Source of the DNA: Hyphomicrobium sp.
GTDB taxonomy: Bacteria > Pseudomonadota > Alphaproteobacteria > Rhizobiales > Hyphomicrobiaceae
Direction: 5' to 3'
DNA: 64,000 nt
Assembly (NCBI GenBank): GCA_016716675.1
Contig: JADJVG010000008.1
Location: 135,513-199,512, forward strand
A program made the position numbers and the translations under genes. The stretch's first letter is position 1; every line of letters starts with the position of its first letter. The notes beneath the pieces are model-generated. The model saw only the letters and a program-made list of their open reading frames with translations. It was not told where the DNA came from and did no database searches. Of the stretch, positions 9,077-17,988 are shown piece after piece.

Positions 9077-9106
9077 GAGATCTTATCGAGATCTGAATTT
9101 TTTAGC
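9077..9106 (+). terminator. Possible weak terminator
   Basis: An AGATCT-TATCG-AGATCT inverted repeat is followed by GAATTTTTT, just after the stop of the 8472-9056 gene. The stem is only 6 bp and AT-rich, but the T-tract is good. It also lies between convergent genes. Confidence 0.35.
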
Positions 9107-9115
9107 GGCGGGCAC

Positions 9116-9253
9116 TTAGCCCTGCATGGCGCAGACTTGGGCCACGAGCGCCTTGCGGCATCTGTAGATGTGGACGAGGGCGATCGCGCCGAGGATCACA
9201 AGTCCGAAGGGCACGAAGACGGCGATCACGTAGGCAATTTTTGTCGATGTCAT
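9116..9253 (-). CDS. Small single-pass membrane protein (45 aa)
   Basis: A 45-codon frame on the minus strand, ATG 9253-9251 to TAA 9118-9116. The start is preceded by a strong GGAGGGG Shine-Dalgarno. The protein has one hydrophobic helix (IAYVIAVFVPFGLVILGAIA), then a short basic segment with Cys (HIYRCRKALVAQVC). The combination of ribosome binding site and membrane helix makes chance unlikely. Its function is unknown; it lies alone between the 8472 gene and the broken P450. Confidence 0.6.
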   Translation of the reverse strand: MTSTKIAYVIAVFVPFGLVILGAIALVHIYRCRKALVAQVCAMQG

Positions 9254-9403
9254 TGACCCCTCCATGGAGGTCTTCGTTGAATGTGTGCATCAATGTACCA
9301 GAAGAGTTTTGCACTCCGGCTCATAGGGGCTGCGCAATTCACAGGTTGAATTTAAGGATTCAGAAGTCCCTGCGCCGCAGCAAATTTCGCGGTACCGGAA
9401 GCT

Positions 9404-10783
9404 TCACAGCATCGAGACTTTGAGCGGCATGCCGCCTCTCGGGTGCAGCGTGACGCGGCTGACCGGCTCGGGCAGATGCTTGCCGTCCCAATCGAAGCGC
9501 GCCGATTGCAGCAGTGTCGCGAGCACCGCGGTTGCTTCGACCAACGCGAACGATGCGCCGATGCAAACGCGCGGACCCGCACCGAACGGCATGAACTGCG
9601 TGCGCTGCATTTTGGCTTCGCGTTCGGGCAGGAAGCGATCAGGATCGAATTTGCCGGGGTCATCCCACGTCGCCGTGTGCCGGTGCACGGCGAACACAGG
9701 GATCACGATGAGGCACGGTTACGGTAACACGATCCCGCCGAGTTCGGTGGCTTCTGCGTTGACCCGCGTCATGGCCGGCACCGGCGGATAGAGCCGCATC
9801 GATTCCTTGAGCACGCGTTGCGTGATCGGCAGCTTCGCAATATCGTCCGCCGTGACGGCGCGGCGTCCGGCGACGGAGAGCACTTCATTGCGCACGAGGT
9901 CTTGCCACTCGGGCGCGCGTGCCAACAGATAGAGCGTCCATGTTAGCGCCTTGGCGGTCGTCTCGTGGCCAGCCAGCAGGAAGGTGGCGAGATTGTCGAT
10001 AAGGGCTTCATCCGACATCGGCGCGCCTGTGTCGGGATTGCGGGCTTGCAGCATGCGGGCAACAAGGTCGTCGCCCTCGATACCCGATGCGCGGCGCTTG
10101 TCGAGAAGGCGCTGGACGACGGCGCGGCCCTCTCGTGCGGCGCGCATCATTTTCCGCTTGCCCGGATACCACCAGCGCTCGGGCGTCAGCATCAAGGCGG
10201 CGGCCACCGACCACATGATCGGCTCGATATAGGCGTGGCCAGTGCGTTGAATTTCGACGGCTTCGTTTGCGTCGATGCCAGCAAGGATCGTGCGCGTGAT
10301 CACCGCGAACGTCGTCTCGGTCATGTCCCTGTCGATGGCTGCGGTGTGCGATGGACCGAGGCTGCGCCAGCGCGCAATCTGCTCGTTAGCGGCGGTCGTC
10401 ATGGCCGGCACATAGCCGTAGGCGTCATTGGGACGGAACAGTGGGCTTGCGAGTTTGCGCTGCCAGCGCCAGTGGTCGCCATCTGCCGTCAACAGGCCTG
10501 TGCCGATCAGCGGGCGCAGCACGCGCTTGTCGAGACGTGTTTTGACGAACACGTCGGTACGTTTGATGAGGATCTGTTCGATAAGCTCTGGCCCGGTGAC
10601 CCAGGCGACGAGCGGTCGTTTGCGGCCATAGGCAACGATCGGCTGCTCATAGACCGTGCGGGGCAGGGAGCGCAGCGGATTGCGCACGAAGCGCGTCAAG
10701 CTCAGATAGAGCGGTAGCGCTCGCGCCGCCGGTGGAACCGTCGGTGGATACAAGGCGGGGGCGGTGGGGATCGTCGCTGACAC
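9404..10783 (-). pseudogene. Cytochrome P450 interrupted by an in-frame stop
   Basis: The frame encodes a complete class I-type P450 of about 459 residues, but a TAA at 9721-9719 cuts it after residue 354 (ELGGIVLP). Reading on in the same frame gives LIVIPVFAVHRH and the rest of the enzyme. All hallmarks are present: the I-helix AGHETTAK, the K-helix ESMR, the PERF-like region DPDRFLPERE and the heme loop FGAGPRVCIG with the cysteine ligand. The stop lies in the beta-turn where most P450s have Pro-Lys-Gly, so a Lys codon AAA or AAG is the likely ancestral state. Without read-through the product lacks the heme ligand and would be inactive. Alternatives are sequencing error or a recent nonsense mutation. 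Confidence 0.85.
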
Positions 10784-10862
10784 GGATGACCTCCTATTTC
10801 GCGGTATACGCGAAAATATCGGGCGCCGATCCGGGAATTATGCCGCGACGATGCGCGGCGTC

Positions 10863-11030
10863 TTAGACGGCGGCCTTGGCGGCAGCAGCGCGGGCCTTGC
10901 CGGCCTGCTTCTTGAGGCGCGAACGAACGGCCGGGGTATTGCCCTGCACGCGCGTAACCTTGGCGCGCGGAATGGCGCGACGGGCCTTCTTCTTCTGCTT
11001 CTGGATGTTCTTGAGCGAGGTCTTAGCCAT
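10863..11030 (-). CDS. Small highly basic alanine-rich protein (55 aa)
   Basis: A 55-residue protein starting MAKTSLKNIQKQKKKARRAI and ending in an Ala/Lys tail (QAGKARAAAAKAAV). The Lys/Arg content is very high, like histone-H1-like or ribosome-associated proteins. ATG 11030 has GGA 8 nt upstream; an ATG six bases earlier (11036) would add Met-Thr. It lies between the P450 and a DedA gene on the same strand. I do not recognise a named family; nucleic-acid binding is inferred from composition only. Confidence 0.62.
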   Translation of the reverse strand: MAKTSLKNIQKQKKKARRAIPRAKVTRVQGNTPAVRSRLKKQAGKARAAAAKAAV

Positions 11031-11173
11031 GGTCATATTCCGTTTGAAAAGAAATGGGGGCAGCCATGAGGCGCCCCGCGAGCCACCCGTCTAGGCGAAC
11101 CGGGTGGATATGGCAAGGTCTGGCAAGGCGCGATTATTGCGTCACGAGCGCCAAATGGCGGCCGAAAGCGCCT

Positions 11174-11704
11174 TTAACCCATGAAGTACTGTAAACCAAA
11201 GTAACTGGGGGCAATCACGCCTGCCGCCCAGATGAACGCCGAAGCGATATTCGCCACCTGGAACTGCCATTGGGGCACCGCATACATGCCCGCCACCACG
11301 GGGATAATGGCCCGCACGGGGCCGAAGAAATGCCCGAGGAAGACGCCGATGGCGCCCCATTTTTTGAAGAACGTCTCGCCCTGCTCCAGCACACCGGCGT
11401 TATTGCGGAACGGCCAGATCGTCTTGATGTCTTCCTTGTAGTAGCGGCCGATCCAATAGGAGATGGCGTAGCCTAAGGTGCCGCCGAGGCCCGCGGCGAA
11501 GATGGCAGGCCAGAGCACGTCCAGTCCGACACCGCCGGCGGCCAGAAGCCCGGAGATCGCAACCAGGATCGCGGTGCCGGGCCATAGGATCGAAAGGAAG
11601 CAGAAGCTTTCCAGAAACGCGACCATGAACGCCATGGGCGCAGCCCACGCCGAATGATCGCGCACGAACGTGACGATGACATCAACGAAATCCTGGACGG
11701 TCAT
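11174..11704 (-). CDS. DedA family membrane protein
   Basis: A 176-residue inner-membrane protein with the DedA/VTT layout: FLESFCFLSILWPGTAIL near residue 30, a re-entrant glycine-rich helix (AAGLGGTLGYAISYWIGRYY), the conserved HFFGPVRAIIPVVAGM near residues 125-140, and a C-terminal helix. DedA proteins act in lipid-carrier or phospholipid flipping and envelope homeostasis. Length is normal for the short bacterial class. It is probably monocistronic. Confidence 0.88.
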   Translation of the reverse strand: MTVQDFVDVIVTFVRDHSAWAAPMAFMVAFLESFCFLSILWPGTAILVAISGLLAAGGVGLDVLWPAIFAAGLGGTLGYAISYWIGRYYKEDIKTIWPFRNNAGVLEQGETFFKKWGAIGVFLGHFFGPVRAIIPVVAGMYAVPQWQFQVANIASAFIWAAGVIAPSYFGLQYFMG

Positions 11705-11805
11705 GAAGAGCTTTCTCAGAAGCCTCTGCGGCGGGTTCGACAGTACGGGGCGCTATAGGAGACCCAGCATGCGCACGCGGATACATAGGCGCCTCAGCGG
11801 CGCGA

Positions 11806-12273
11806 TCAAGTCCTGCTGCAACGCTTACTGATTTCCTTGGCCAATTCCCGCCCGACATCGCCTGCCAGCATCACGCCTCGGGAAACTTGTGCGGGCGTGA
11901 GGTTCTTGCCGCCCGGTCCGCGCAAAGCGCCGGGGGCGGAATCGGCTTCGCGTTTTGAGTGTTGAAGTTCTTCACACGACATTTCCTTGCGCCGCTTGCT
12001 CATCGCAAACAGGCGAACACCCGACGCGTGTGCCTCCGGTGCGGCCGGCTGTTTGATCCACGAGCGCGACTTGTCGGCCATGTAGCTGTCGAAGACTTTT
12101 TCGCGCTGGGCGATACAGTGGGCACTGTCGTCAACGCAGCGCAGGCCCAAAGACGGCGGCGCCACAGTCGGTTCCGAACCGGCACAGGCGGCCACCGCAA
12201 GGGCGATCGCAATGGACATGCAACGGATTGCGGCCACGCGCGTTGTGGTGATCGACCGTGCTGAGTTGCTCAT
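11806..12273 (-). CDS. Putative lipoprotein
   Basis: A 155-residue protein starting MSNSARSITTTRVAAIRCMS, with a hydrophobic stretch ending in the lipobox-like AVAAC-A, so probably lipidated at that Cys. The mature part has paired cysteines (LRCVDDSAHC) and a charged C-terminus. The frame is open to 12321 upstream, but only the internal ATG gives a plausible signal sequence. No known family. Confidence 0.62.
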   Translation of the reverse strand: MSNSARSITTTRVAAIRCMSIAIALAVAACAGSEPTVAPPSLGLRCVDDSAHCIAQREKVFDSYMADKSRSWIKQPAAPEAHASGVRLFAMSKRRKEMSCEELQHSKREADSAPGALRGPGGKNLTPAQVSRGVMLAGDVGRELAKEISKRCSRT

Positions 12274-12472
12274 CTGCCCTGCTCTTGAGTGGTCATATCC
12301 TTGCCCCGAAAAGGGCAGCATGGCGGGCTCAAGGCGGCACCACGTCTGTCCTGTGAACGGCGCTTCTGCCTAGCCGGATTCGCAGCCAGCGTCTCAATTG
12401 CCCTATAGTGCGCCCAACCTAACGTGCGCCACGCGTTTCCGGCGTCTCGCCCTCAATTGGAAAGCTTCCGAT

Positions 12473-13441
12473 ATGTCTCGCGCTATTCAGATCCAAAGCT
12501 ACGGCGGCCCTGAGGTTTTTTCGCCTCACGATGTCCACGTCGGCGAACCAGGCCCCGGAGAGGTGCGGCTCTCGCAAAAAGCCATTGGTATCAACTACAT
12601 CGATATCTATCAGCGCACCGGCCTCTACAAGTTGCCGGCATTGCCGGCGGTGCTCGGCATGGAAGGCGCGGGCGACGTTACGGCGGTTGGCGCCGGCGTT
12701 TCAGACCTCAAGGTCGGTGATCGCGTCGCTTATGCCAGCTGTCCGGGGGCCTACGCCGAGGAGCGGTTGGCGCCCGCCGACCGCATGGTCAAACTGCCGG
12801 ATCGGATTTCCTATGAGACGGCCGCCGCGATGATGCTGCAGGGCATGACGGTGCGCTATCTGTTGCGCCAGACGTTCTTCGTGCAGCCCGGCACGGTGAT
12901 GCTGTTTCATGCGGCGGCAGGCGGCGTCGGCCTGATTGCATGTCAGTGGGCGCGGGCGCTGGGTGCGACGATGATCGGCACCGCCAGCTCTGACGAAAAG
13001 GCAGCGCTCGCCAAATCCTATGGCTGCACGCACGTCATCAATTCCAAAAAGGATGATTTCGTCGCGCGCGTTTCTGAGATCACAACCGGCAAGGGCTGCG
13101 ATGTCGTCTACGACTCGGTCGGCAAGGATACGTATCTCGGTTCGCTGCAATGCTTGAAGCCGCGCGGGCTTTGGGTTTCGTTCGGCAACGCTTCTGGTCC
13201 CGTTCCGCCCTTCGACCTAACGCTTCTGAAAGGCTCGCTTTTCGCCACGCGCCCGTCGCTTTTTGCCTATACCGCTTTACGTCAGGACCTACTCGACAAC
13301 GCAGCCGATCTCTTTGAGATGGTGTCGAGCGGACAAGTCAAAATCGCGATCAATCATCGCTATGCCTTGAGCGATGTTGCTGCCGCTCACCGCGATCTTG
13401 AGCAGCGCAAGACCACCGGGTCGGTTATTCTCGTACCGTAA
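12473..13441 (+). CDS. NADPH:quinone oxidoreductase, zinc-independent MDR family
   Basis: A 322-residue medium-chain reductase starting MSRAIQIQSYGGPEVF. Family features are IGINYIDIYQRTGLYKLPALP, a zinc-less catalytic domain, the NADPH-binding AAAGGVGLIACQWA (about residues 145-160), and ASSDEKAALAKSYG. It matches the QOR1/Qor subgroup, which reduces quinones by one or two electrons. The upstream in-frame ATG at 12398 adds a non-homologous leader, so 12473 was chosen. A GST gene follows 10 bp later, suggesting a small detoxification operon. Confidence 0.9.
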   Translation: MSRAIQIQSYGGPEVFSPHDVHVGEPGPGEVRLSQKAIGINYIDIYQRTGLYKLPALPAVLGMEGAGDVTAVGAGVSDLKVGDRVAYASCPGAYAEERLAPADRMVKLPDRISYETAAAMMLQGMTVRYLLRQTFFVQPGTVMLFHAAAGGVGLIACQWARALGATMIGTASSDEKAALAKSYGCTHVINSKKDDFVARVSEITTGKGCDVVYDSVGKDTYLGSLQCLKPRGLWVSFGNASGPVPPFDLTLLKGSLFATRPSLFAYTALRQDLLDNAADLFEMVSSGQVKIAINHRYALSDVAAAHRDLEQRKTTGSVILVP

Positions 13442-13451
13442 AAGGAAGTAC

Positions 13452-14117
13452 ATGTCGGAAGACGCAATGGACGATTTGATTGAGCTGTATTTCTGGACGA
13501 CGCCCAATGGTTTCAAGATCTCGATCATGCTTGAGGAGCTTGGCGTCGATTATCGCGGGCACTTGATCGACATCGGCAAAGACGAGCAGTTCGCGCCAGA
13601 TTTTCTGCGGATCTCACCGAACAACAAGATTCCAGCCATCGTCGATCTGGACGGTCCTGACGGCCAGCCGATCGCGTTGTTTGAATCGGGTGCGATCCTG
13701 CAATACCTCGGCCGCAAGTACTCGGCTTTTTATCCGACCAACGAGCGCAAAAAAGCGGACGTCGATCAGTGGCTGTTCTGGCAGGTGGGTGGACTCGGGC
13801 ACATGGCCGGTCAGTGTCTGCATTTCCGCAAGTATGCAACCGAGGCCATTCCCTATGGCGTTGCTCGCTACACCAAGGAAGTGACCCGCTTGTTCGGCGT
13901 GATGGAGCGCCGCTTGGCGGACCGGCCGTATCTCGCAGGTGAGTATTCGATCGCGGATATCGCGTGTTTTCCGTGGGTGCGGCGCTGGCCGGATCTGGGA
14001 CAGGACCTCACGCAGTTTCCGAAACTTGAGGCATGGTTCAAAACCATCGCAGCCCGTCCTGCGGTTCAGCGCGGCCTTGAGGCTGCAACCAGCGAGCGCG
14101 TTGTAAAGCGCGCTTGA
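13452..14117 (+). CDS. Glutathione S-transferase, YghU/YfcG (Ure2p-like) type
   Basis: A 221-residue GST. The thioredoxin-like N-domain has YFWTTPNGFKISIMLEELG, the cis-Pro segment NNKIPAIVD and the glutathione-binding ESGAILQYLG. The all-helical C-domain ends with WFKTIAARPAVQRGLE. The TTPNG motif is typical of the nu-class/disulfide-bond oxidoreductases YghU and YfcG. GGAAG gives a good ribosome binding site, 10 bp after the quinone reductase stop. Confidence 0.9.
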   Translation: MSEDAMDDLIELYFWTTPNGFKISIMLEELGVDYRGHLIDIGKDEQFAPDFLRISPNNKIPAIVDLDGPDGQPIALFESGAILQYLGRKYSAFYPTNERKKADVDQWLFWQVGGLGHMAGQCLHFRKYATEAIPYGVARYTKEVTRLFGVMERRLADRPYLAGEYSIADIACFPWVRRWPDLGQDLTQFPKLEAWFKTIAARPAVQRGLEAATSERVVKRA

Positions 14118-14130
14118 TCGGCAGGCTCAC

Positions 14131-14379
14131 TTATCGGCCGTTCTCCAGCCGGGAGGGATCAATGGTCCGTCCCGTGACCTTCTGATACGCCATGGCGCCG
14201 AGCACTTTGTTTGAAGTGACATGGCGCAGAATGGGATCGGGCTCGGGAGACGGCGTCGCCTGTGACGCGTCCTCTTCGTTCAGAAGTGCCGCGCCTAAAA
14301 ACGATGGGCTAGAATCACCGTCGCGTGCGCAGGCCTGTAACGTCATCGCCAAGCAGGCGACAAGTAGTGCGCGCTTCAT
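14131..14379 (-). CDS. Small putative lipoprotein
   Basis: An 82-residue protein, MKRALLVACLAMTLQACARD, with a clear lipobox (LQAC). The short hydrophilic mature part has a Ser/Pro/Glu-rich linker and a C-terminal KVTGRTIDPSRLENGR. AGGGG lies upstream of the ATG. It is convergent with the GST gene, 14 bp apart. Function unknown. Confidence 0.65.
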   Translation of the reverse strand: MKRALLVACLAMTLQACARDGDSSPSFLGAALLNEEDASQATPSPEPDPILRHVTSNKVLGAMAYQKVTGRTIDPSRLENGR

Positions 14380-14843
14380 AACTGTGCCCCTGAGTTCCCG
14401 TCGTCGTCGCGCCATCGTGTGGCGCCTTGTCAGTCGGGCAGCATCGTGTCGAAGACACATCCGCATTCCGGCCAACACGAGACAAAGTAATGGTGCCGGC
14501 CTGAACCCACGCTGAACAGCCCATTCAGCCTAGCGTTAGCAATGGCCGCGCAACCTGTCGCTATGGTCAATTTTCTCTTACGGCACCTGTTAAGGCGAGG
14601 TGAGTGGCTGTCGCAGAGTGGTTGGATTGTCCCATTATAGCGCGATTTTGCGATATTTTTCAGTCTGTAGCAACGATCAGATGCGATCAATTATCAGCAA
14701 TATTTACGAGTTCTCATCGCTCAGATGACAAGGTGAACGTCAAGCGGGACCGGTAACAGGTCGCGTCCACAACCCCGGCGGCCGGCAACTGTTGACCGGA
14801 AAATCGTCGAAGTCAGTCATGAAGTTAGTCATGGAGTACGACA
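14380..14843. other. Intergenic, no gene seen
   Basis: About 460 bp between a lipoprotein gene and the divergent Sel1-like gene, presumably holding both promoters. I see nothing else. Confidence 0.4.
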
Positions 14844-15116
14844 ATGGCGCGGATGGATTTCTCCTCGCGTGACATCATCGAATACGCAGCCCAAGGTGGT
14901 CAGCCGGACGCTCTGTTTGAGCTCGGTCTCATCTATTGCACCGGCCGTGAGGGTCATGTCGATCTGGTCGAGGCCCACAAGTGGTTCAACCTCGCAGCCG
15001 TCCGCGGCAACGAAGAAGCCAAGCGCTATCGCAATGAGCTGTCGAGCGAGTTGAGCAAGGCCGACATTGCGCGTGCGCAGAAGATGGCGCGTGAATGGAT
15101 GCGGTCGCTGCACTAA
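14844..15116 (+). CDS. Sel1-like repeat protein (single repeat)
   Basis: A 90-residue protein with one Sel1/TPR-like repeat: AAQGGQPDALFELGLIYCTG then DLVEAHKWFNLAAVRGNEEA. These helical repeats mediate protein-protein contacts. It has no signal peptide and is probably cytoplasmic. GGAG is 8 nt before the ATG. Proteins of this form are common in Rhizobiales but lack an assigned partner. Confidence 0.85.
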   Translation: MARMDFSSRDIIEYAAQGGQPDALFELGLIYCTGREGHVDLVEAHKWFNLAAVRGNEEAKRYRNELSSELSKADIARAQKMAREWMRSLH

Positions 15117-15191
15117 GGCACGGGTCGCTCATCGCGCGTTGTGCATTGCTGACGGCAACGCTGCGCGCGCAGTTTCACACGCGGTTGCGCA

Positions 15192-15848
15192 TCAGCAATC
15201 GCCGAATGACGTGATGCAGTCCCACGTCTTCTTGGCTGCATTACCGACGGCCTTTCCGGCCTTCTCGAGCGTGCTGCCGGTTGCTTTCGCGGCTTCACCC
15301 GCAGCATTGCCACCTTCTTCGATCGCCTTCTCCGTTGATGCGACGCCCTTCTCGACGGCCTCTTTCACCGTCTTGGGCGCCGCGGCGGCTTGCGTAGGAT
15401 CGTCGGTCGCTGCAGGTGGCGGCTGAGGCGGCTGAGGCGGCGCGGCGGTTGGCACCGGTTCTGTCTGCGGCGCCGGCTCCGGCGTTGCACTTGGCGTCAG
15501 CGCTGGTGTCACGCCCGCATCCGCGGCGGATGGCGGCACATCGATCTCCATGCCGCTCGGCATCGCCAGTTGCCGCACCGCACCCTTGCACGGCGTCTGC
15601 TGCTGGCGGTCGACGGAGCACGACGCGTGCTGACCGGCCTTTGCGAGTTCCGTGATGCACAGCAATTTCAAACGCGTGTCGCTGGCTGTTCCGGCGGCGC
15701 CGTCAAACGTACAGGCATATTCCGCGGCAGGTCCTTCGCAGGTCACACAGTATTCGGTGGCCGCCGCGCTCGCGCTGACGGCCGCCAAGGCGGCGCTCAA
15801 CCGGATGGCAGAACCTGCGGCGGCAGAAACGCTCAGAAAATGACGCAT
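15192..15848 (-). CDS. Secreted Pro/Ala-rich protein
   Basis: A 218-residue protein with an N-terminal signal peptide (hydrophobic stretch through SASAAA, residues 1-30). A cysteine-containing domain follows at about 31-90 (EYCVTCEG, ACTFDGAAG, LLCITELA, SCSVD, PCKG), then a Pro/Ala/Thr-rich linker at about 110-155. The amphipathic Ala/Lys/Glu helix (EKAIEEGGNAAGEAAKATGS) ends in a Cys-containing tail. The architecture suggests a periplasmic or envelope protein. I do not recognise the family. Confidence 0.68.
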   Translation of the reverse strand: MRHFLSVSAAAGSAIRLSAALAAVSASAAATEYCVTCEGPAAEYACTFDGAAGTASDTRLKLLCITELAKAGQHASCSVDRQQQTPCKGAVRQLAMPSGMEIDVPPSAADAGVTPALTPSATPEPAPQTEPVPTAAPPQPPQPPPAATDDPTQAAAAPKTVKEAVEKGVASTEKAIEEGGNAAGEAAKATGSTLEKAGKAVGNAAKKTWDCITSFGDC

Positions 15849-16014
15849 TTGGGCACCTAGCTGGCGTGAAAAAATGGATGGTTCGGCAATCCGCGTGCTT
15901 ATAGACCATAAATAGCAGCCCGGTCGAGGCGCCGCGCGGCCGAAAACCGCGACCGATCTTGTGTTCTTGCAATGCGTTATCGGCCCCTCTATAGGGTGGG
16001 ACCTTCTGATTTGC

Positions 16015-16104
16015 GGAGACGTGGCCGAGTGGCTGAAGGCAACGGTTTGCTAAATCGTCATACGCTCTAAAAGCGTATCGAGGGTTCGAATCCCTCCGTC
16101 TCCG
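16015..16104 (+). tRNA. tRNA-Ser, anticodon GCU
   Basis: A 90-nt class II tRNA. The acceptor stem GGAGACG pairs with CGTCTCC, the discriminator is G, and CCA is encoded at 16105-16107. The anticodon loop TT-GCT-AA is at 16047-16053 in a 5-bp stem, reading AGC/AGU. There is a long variable arm (TACGCTCTAAAAGCGTA) and a canonical T-loop GGTTCGAATCC. D-arm GGCCGAGTGGCTGAAGG is typical of tRNA-Ser. Confidence 0.97.
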
Positions 16105-16141
16105 CCACTATCGCAATTCCCACCAGCCTGAAGGGTTTGGA

Positions 16142-16159
16142 CCGCCACAGATCTGGCGG
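16142..16159 (+). terminator. Hairpin downstream of tRNA-Ser
   Basis: CCGCCA-cagatc-TGGCGG lies 34 bp after the encoded CCA. It has no immediate T-tract (TTGTTTTATTT follows about 15 bp later), so termination is only a guess. Confidence 0.3.
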
Positions 16160-16450
16160 GCCCGCGCGACGGTTGTTTTATTTAGCAGTTACAATTCGTT
16201 ATGATGACCGCTCGGGCGTGATCCGCACCGTGGCGATGTCTAAAGCTACGTGTCGCCGCGTTCCGCGCAGAGGCTTGGTTGTATCGTTTTATCGGCGGGC
16301 AGTGTGCAGATGGACGATGGTGGCGAGAAGCCGCTCGTCGCTTTGCCCCGTGCTGGCTCTGCGCTGGTGGGCAGCAACCATCCGGCACGGTGTGCCGGGG
16401 AGAGGTGCCGAATGCAGTAGGATTAGAAAGTTGGAGCTTGGATATCGGTA
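16160..16450. other. Intergenic, no gene seen
   Basis: Between the tRNA and the VIT gene stop. No protein-like frame or repeat was recognised. Confidence 0.4.
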
Positions 16451-17155
16451 CTAAACGCTCACACCAAAGAGTTTACCGATTCCAGCAGTGACGAGCATGG
16501 CAAAAACACCACAGCCTACGACTCGCGCAAGTGATGGGCCTACCGGCGCGCCTCCGGTCCTCGCTCCGAAGACTCCAAGCGCAGCAAGCGTGAGAATAGT
16601 AACTGTAAGAACCACAGGTATGATGTAACCCGCTGGTGATAGTGCTGCAGCAATGAGCGGCACGCCGCCGGCAATCGAGAACGTGGCGCCCGAGGCCAAA
16701 GCCGCCTGAAGTGGATTTGCAGCGTGTATTTCGGACAAGCCTAGTTCGTCACGAACATGAGATCCTAGGGCATCGTGCTGTGTGAGTTCATCTGCGACCA
16801 GCTTGGCTGTCTTTGCTGAAAGCCCCCGATGCTGGTAGATTGCAAGCAACTCCGCGTGCTCCTTCTCAGGTTCATCGGTCAACGCTTGCCGTTCTCTCGC
16901 TATGTCGGCGCGCTCAATGTCGGACTGCGAGGAGACCGAAACGTACTCACCAGCGGCCATTGACATCGCGCCTGCCGTGAGGCCCGCCACGCCGGCGATC
17001 AATACGGCACGTGGGGAAGGATCAGCGGATGCCACACCCAATAGCAACGATGATATCGACACAATGCCATCATTCGCACCCAATACCGCGGCCCGGAGCC
17101 AACCGCTGCGCGTGATGAAATGTGGTTCGTTGTCGTGGGCTGATGGCAAAGTCAT
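16451..17155 (-). CDS. VIT1/CCC1 family transporter
   Basis: A 234-residue membrane protein of the vacuolar iron transporter family. The first helix holds the conserved LGANDGIVSISSLLLGVA, followed by AGAMSMAAGEYVSVSSQSDIERA, a cytoplasmic metal-binding helical region, three more hydrophobic helices and the C-terminal VGCGVFAMLVTAGIGKLFG. These proteins export Fe2+ or Mn2+ from the bacterial cytoplasm. ATG 17155 gives the usual N-terminus; a TTG ten codons upstream is less likely. It is next to a metal-efflux operon, so a role in metal balance is plausible. Confidence 0.9.
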   Translation of the reverse strand: MTLPSAHDNEPHFITRSGWLRAAVLGANDGIVSISSLLLGVASADPSPRAVLIAGVAGLTAGAMSMAAGEYVSVSSQSDIERADIARERQALTDEPEKEHAELLAIYQHRGLSAKTAKLVADELTQHDALGSHVRDELGLSEIHAANPLQAALASGATFSIAGGVPLIAAALSPAGYIIPVVLTVTILTLAALGVFGARTGGAPVGPSLARVVGCGVFAMLVTAGIGKLFGVSV

Positions 17156-17530
17156 GACCGTTTCTATCCTGTTAGAGGAACACAATAATAAACACGCAGA
17201 ACCCTAGGTTCCACCACTCAGACCCGTCTTGCGCCGAGCGAGGCTATTCGCCATCACAGAGCTATCGGAATCTGAATAGAATTAGGCGCTGAGTGTGGGC
17301 GCGAGAATAGCGAAGGCCATAAAGTGACGCCATCTATGGATCCGGTGCTGGCCAGCTCCATCGTCGAGGCGCTTGTCATGTGCATTGGTGATTGGCACGC
17401 CGAGTGAGAGGAATCCATCGGACGCCGTTTCCATCGTGGCCCGATGATAGCACAGCATCACGCTCACGTTGCTGCGCGCCAGGCCGGAAAGAAGGCCGCG
17501 CGAGCAACCAGACTTCATTGCGGCAAGCAT
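17156..17530. other. Intergenic, no gene seen
   Basis: About 375 bp upstream of the VIT gene and after the last gene of the efflux operon. No convincing coding frame. Confidence 0.4.
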
Positions 17531-17782
17531 CTACTTGCCTGGGCAGTTGAAGCGGCTGCCGAAGCGGTAACCGCCAGCGCCCTGGCCGACACATTTCCAT
17601 TCGCCCAAATGACGATGCGGGACCGTCGCGTCGAAGCTCGCTCTTTTCTGGCACGGACCTTTTGCGCAATGGCCGACGCCTTTTACGCGCGACGCGCCAG
17701 CCGACCACGCGATTTCATGAGCGCCTGCCGGAACTACGCCCAGTAAGCCAAAGACAATTGCGATTTGCTGGATCGTTTTCAT
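17531..17782 (-). CDS. Small secreted protein at end of efflux operon
   Basis: An 83-residue protein: a signal peptide (MKTIQQIAIVFGLLGVVPAG) then a short mature domain with His and Cys residues (AHEIAW, GHCAKGPC, HRHLGEWKC, SRFNCPGK). Its four cysteines and several His could bind metal. AGGGG is upstream of the ATG. It starts 14 bp after the preceding small membrane-protein gene in the CzcBA operon, so a periplasmic metal-related role is inferred. Confidence 0.62.
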   Translation of the reverse strand: MKTIQQIAIVFGLLGVVPAGAHEIAWSAGASRVKGVGHCAKGPCQKRASFDATVPHRHLGEWKCVGQGAGGYRFGSRFNCPGK

Positions 17783-17796
17783 GATATTCGGGCCCC

Positions 17797-17988
17797 TTAT
17801 GATTTTTCCAGAGAGCCAGCGCTGCTGGCGTTGCGATTGTCTTGCCGCTTTGGGTCGGTCAGCGCCCCTGCCACTGTCGTGATTGAATCGCTGTCTTTCA
17901 GTGCCCAAACGACAACGGCCCAGAGCGCTGCGACAGTGAGCAGCGGATAGACGAGAGAGATGAGCGGTACGGGAAGAGCAGGGATCAT
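17797..17988 (-). CDS. Small membrane protein of efflux operon (63 aa)
   Basis: MIPALPVPLI followed by one long hydrophobic helix (residues 8-30, with ALWAVVVWAL) and a hydrophilic tail. The ATG overlaps the stop of the DUF3240 gene by 4 nt (ATGA at 17988-17985), so it is translationally coupled. It lies between the DUF3240 gene and the small secreted protein. Function unknown. Confidence 0.68.
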   Translation of the reverse strand: MIPALPVPLISLVYPLLTVAALWAVVVWALKDSDSITTVAGALTDPKRQDNRNASSAGSLEKS

